DNA of 5,456 nt from NCBI GenBank assembly GCA_021791455.1, contig JAJYWM010000149.1, forward strand, positions 1 to 5,456, read 5' to 3'. This document shows positions 4,661 through 5,456 of the stretch, in pieces. The DNA comes from a bacterium (GTDB taxonomy: Bacteria; Chloroflexota; Dormibacteria; UBA8260; Bog-877). The translations under genes were made by a program, and so were the position numbers. The notes below the pieces were generated by a model. That model was not told the DNA's origin, ran no database searches, and saw only the letters and a program-made list of their open reading frames with translations. Each line of letters starts with the position of its first letter. Position 1 is the first letter of the stretch.

Positions 4661-5456
4661 CTAGCTCCGGCCCTCTCCGGCGACCAGGGGCAGGATGAAC
4701 TCCAGAGCCTGGCGGGTCAGCTCCACGTCCTGATCGACCACCATGGCACTGTGGCCAGCCGGATAGTGGTGGAAGGAGACCGGCTTGCCCAGCTCCTGAA
4801 GCCGACGCACGTACACCTCGATCTGGTGATAGGGACAGCGGCTGTCGTTCTCACCGGCCTGGATCAGCACCGGAGCCGACAGCTTGCTGGCGTAGGTCAG
4901 GGGAGAGCGCTCGTGGAACAGCGCCGGAACCTCGCTCGGGTCGCCCTGGAAGAGCGCCCTGTCCATAGCCTGCAGGGGCTCCGACTCCTCCGCGAACGCC
5001 AGCTCGTAGTCCGCTACCGGCACCCGGGCGACCCCTCCGGCGAACAACTCGGGGTGTAGGCCCAAGCCGAGCAGGGTGATGTACCCGCCCCAGGACGCGC
5101 CCATCAGGATCACCCGCTTGGGGTCGGCAAGACCGCGTGCCACCAGGTCCGCTACCCCGTGGGCGACATCGGTCACCTCGGGAAACCCCGGGTCCCCGAT
5201 GAGCCTGTCCATGTGTTCCTTCCCGTAGCCGGTGCTGCCCCGGTAATTGGGCGCCGCCACCAGCAACCCATGGTCGACCAGGGCCGCCATGGCCGGCGAG
5301 AAGGAGTCGTCTATGTGCCAGTGGGGCCCCCCGTGGACCCAGACCACCGTGGGGTAGGGGGGAGCCCCGCTCGGGCTGGCGAGGAAGCCATGAATTGTCT
5401 TTCCCTCGGCGGTCGGATAACGCCAGCTTCGGAAGGATGGCGCTCGGGGGGGCCGA
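4661..5456 (-). CDS. S9-family prolyl oligopeptidase-like serine hydrolase, C-terminal domain (5' part outside window)
   Basis: C-terminal alpha/beta-hydrolase domain of an S9-family serine peptidase (prolyl oligopeptidase / acylaminoacyl-peptidase type), which cleaves short peptides or acylated N-terminal residues. The frame is open from the window edge, giving 264 visible residues. It enters through YPTAEGKTIHGFLASP, the segment that typically joins the beta-propeller to the hydrolase domain, so a propeller of several hundred residues probably lies beyond 5456. Visible features: oxyanion region VVWVHGGP (codons near 5347), NYRGSTGYG, nucleophile elbow GASWGGY (serine codon 5095-5093), GENDSRCP (aspartate codon 4846-4844) and YPAGHSAM (histidine codon 4753-4751). 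The triad is complete and correctly ordered. GTG 5347 is an internal valine, not the start. The TAG stop lies 28 nt from the convergent kynureninase stop. The domain alone cannot separate a prolyl peptidase from an acylaminoacyl-peptidase. Confidence 0.92.
   Translation of the reverse strand, partial: RPPRAPSFRSWRYPTAEGKTIHGFLASPSGAPPYPTVVWVHGGPHWHIDDSFSPAMAALVDHGLLVAAPNYRGSTGYGKEHMDRLIGDPGFPEVTDVAHGVADLVARGLADPKRVILMGASWGGYITLLGLGLHPELFAGGVARVPVADYELAFAEESEPLQAMDRALFQGDPSEVPALFHERSPLTYASKLSAPVLIQAGENDSRCPYHQIEVYVRRLQELGKPVSFHHYPAGHSAMVVDQDVELTRQALEFILPLVAGEGRS

Noticed and set aside
4634..4668. Inverted repeat GGAGC ... GCTCC around the kynureninase and peptidase stops
   Set aside because: Only 5-bp arms with a 25-nt poorly paired interior and no T-run. 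Not a convincing terminator.

Overview
High-GC bacterial DNA, most likely from an actinomycete or a related uncultured Actinomycetota lineage. The indications are the GC-rich codon use, frequent GTG starts, close resemblance of two genes to mycobacterial proteins as I remember them (an Rv3214-type histidine phosphatase and an Rv2717c-type nitrobindin), and start codons placed 6-8 nt after TANNNT boxes without Shine-Dalgarno sequences, as in leaderless actinobacterial mRNAs. The genus cannot be set from this window.

Layout. Positions 1-601, minus strand: a type II toxin-antitoxin operon with a Phd/YefM-family antitoxin (601-347) and a PIN-domain toxin (354 to beyond position 1) that overlaps it by 8 nt. 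A 7-bp-arm palindrome (611-627) lies just upstream as a likely operator. Positions 628-894 hold no convincing gene. Positions 895-972, minus strand: tRNA-Pro(CGG) with encoded CCA. Positions 1032-1595, plus strand: a histidine phosphatase, divergent from the tRNA. Positions 2583-1609, minus strand: an MpaB/DUF2236-family putative heme oxygenase, convergent with the phosphatase (13-nt gap). After a divergent intergenic region of about 300 bp, positions 2882 (or 2870)-3364, plus strand, encode a nitrobindin-like heme-binding beta-barrel. It overlaps by 4 nt (GTGA) a kynureninase gene (3361-4632). Positions 4661-5456, minus strand: the C-terminal catalytic part of an S9-family serine peptidase, running off the window and convergent with the kynureninase.

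How the parts may work together. The toxin and antitoxin form one autoregulated module. The nitrobindin-like protein and kynureninase form a tight two-gene operon, linking a heme/NO-type protein to tryptophan (kynurenine) catabolism. The divergent MpaB-type gene encodes another probable heme protein, so a shared heme or oxidative theme is possible but unproven. The phosphatase, tRNA and peptidase look like ordinary chromosomal genes.

No clearly new biological system is visible. The most notable signals are the consistent leaderless-type start architecture at all four protein-coding transcription units whose 5' end lies in the window, and the nitrobindin-kynureninase coupling.
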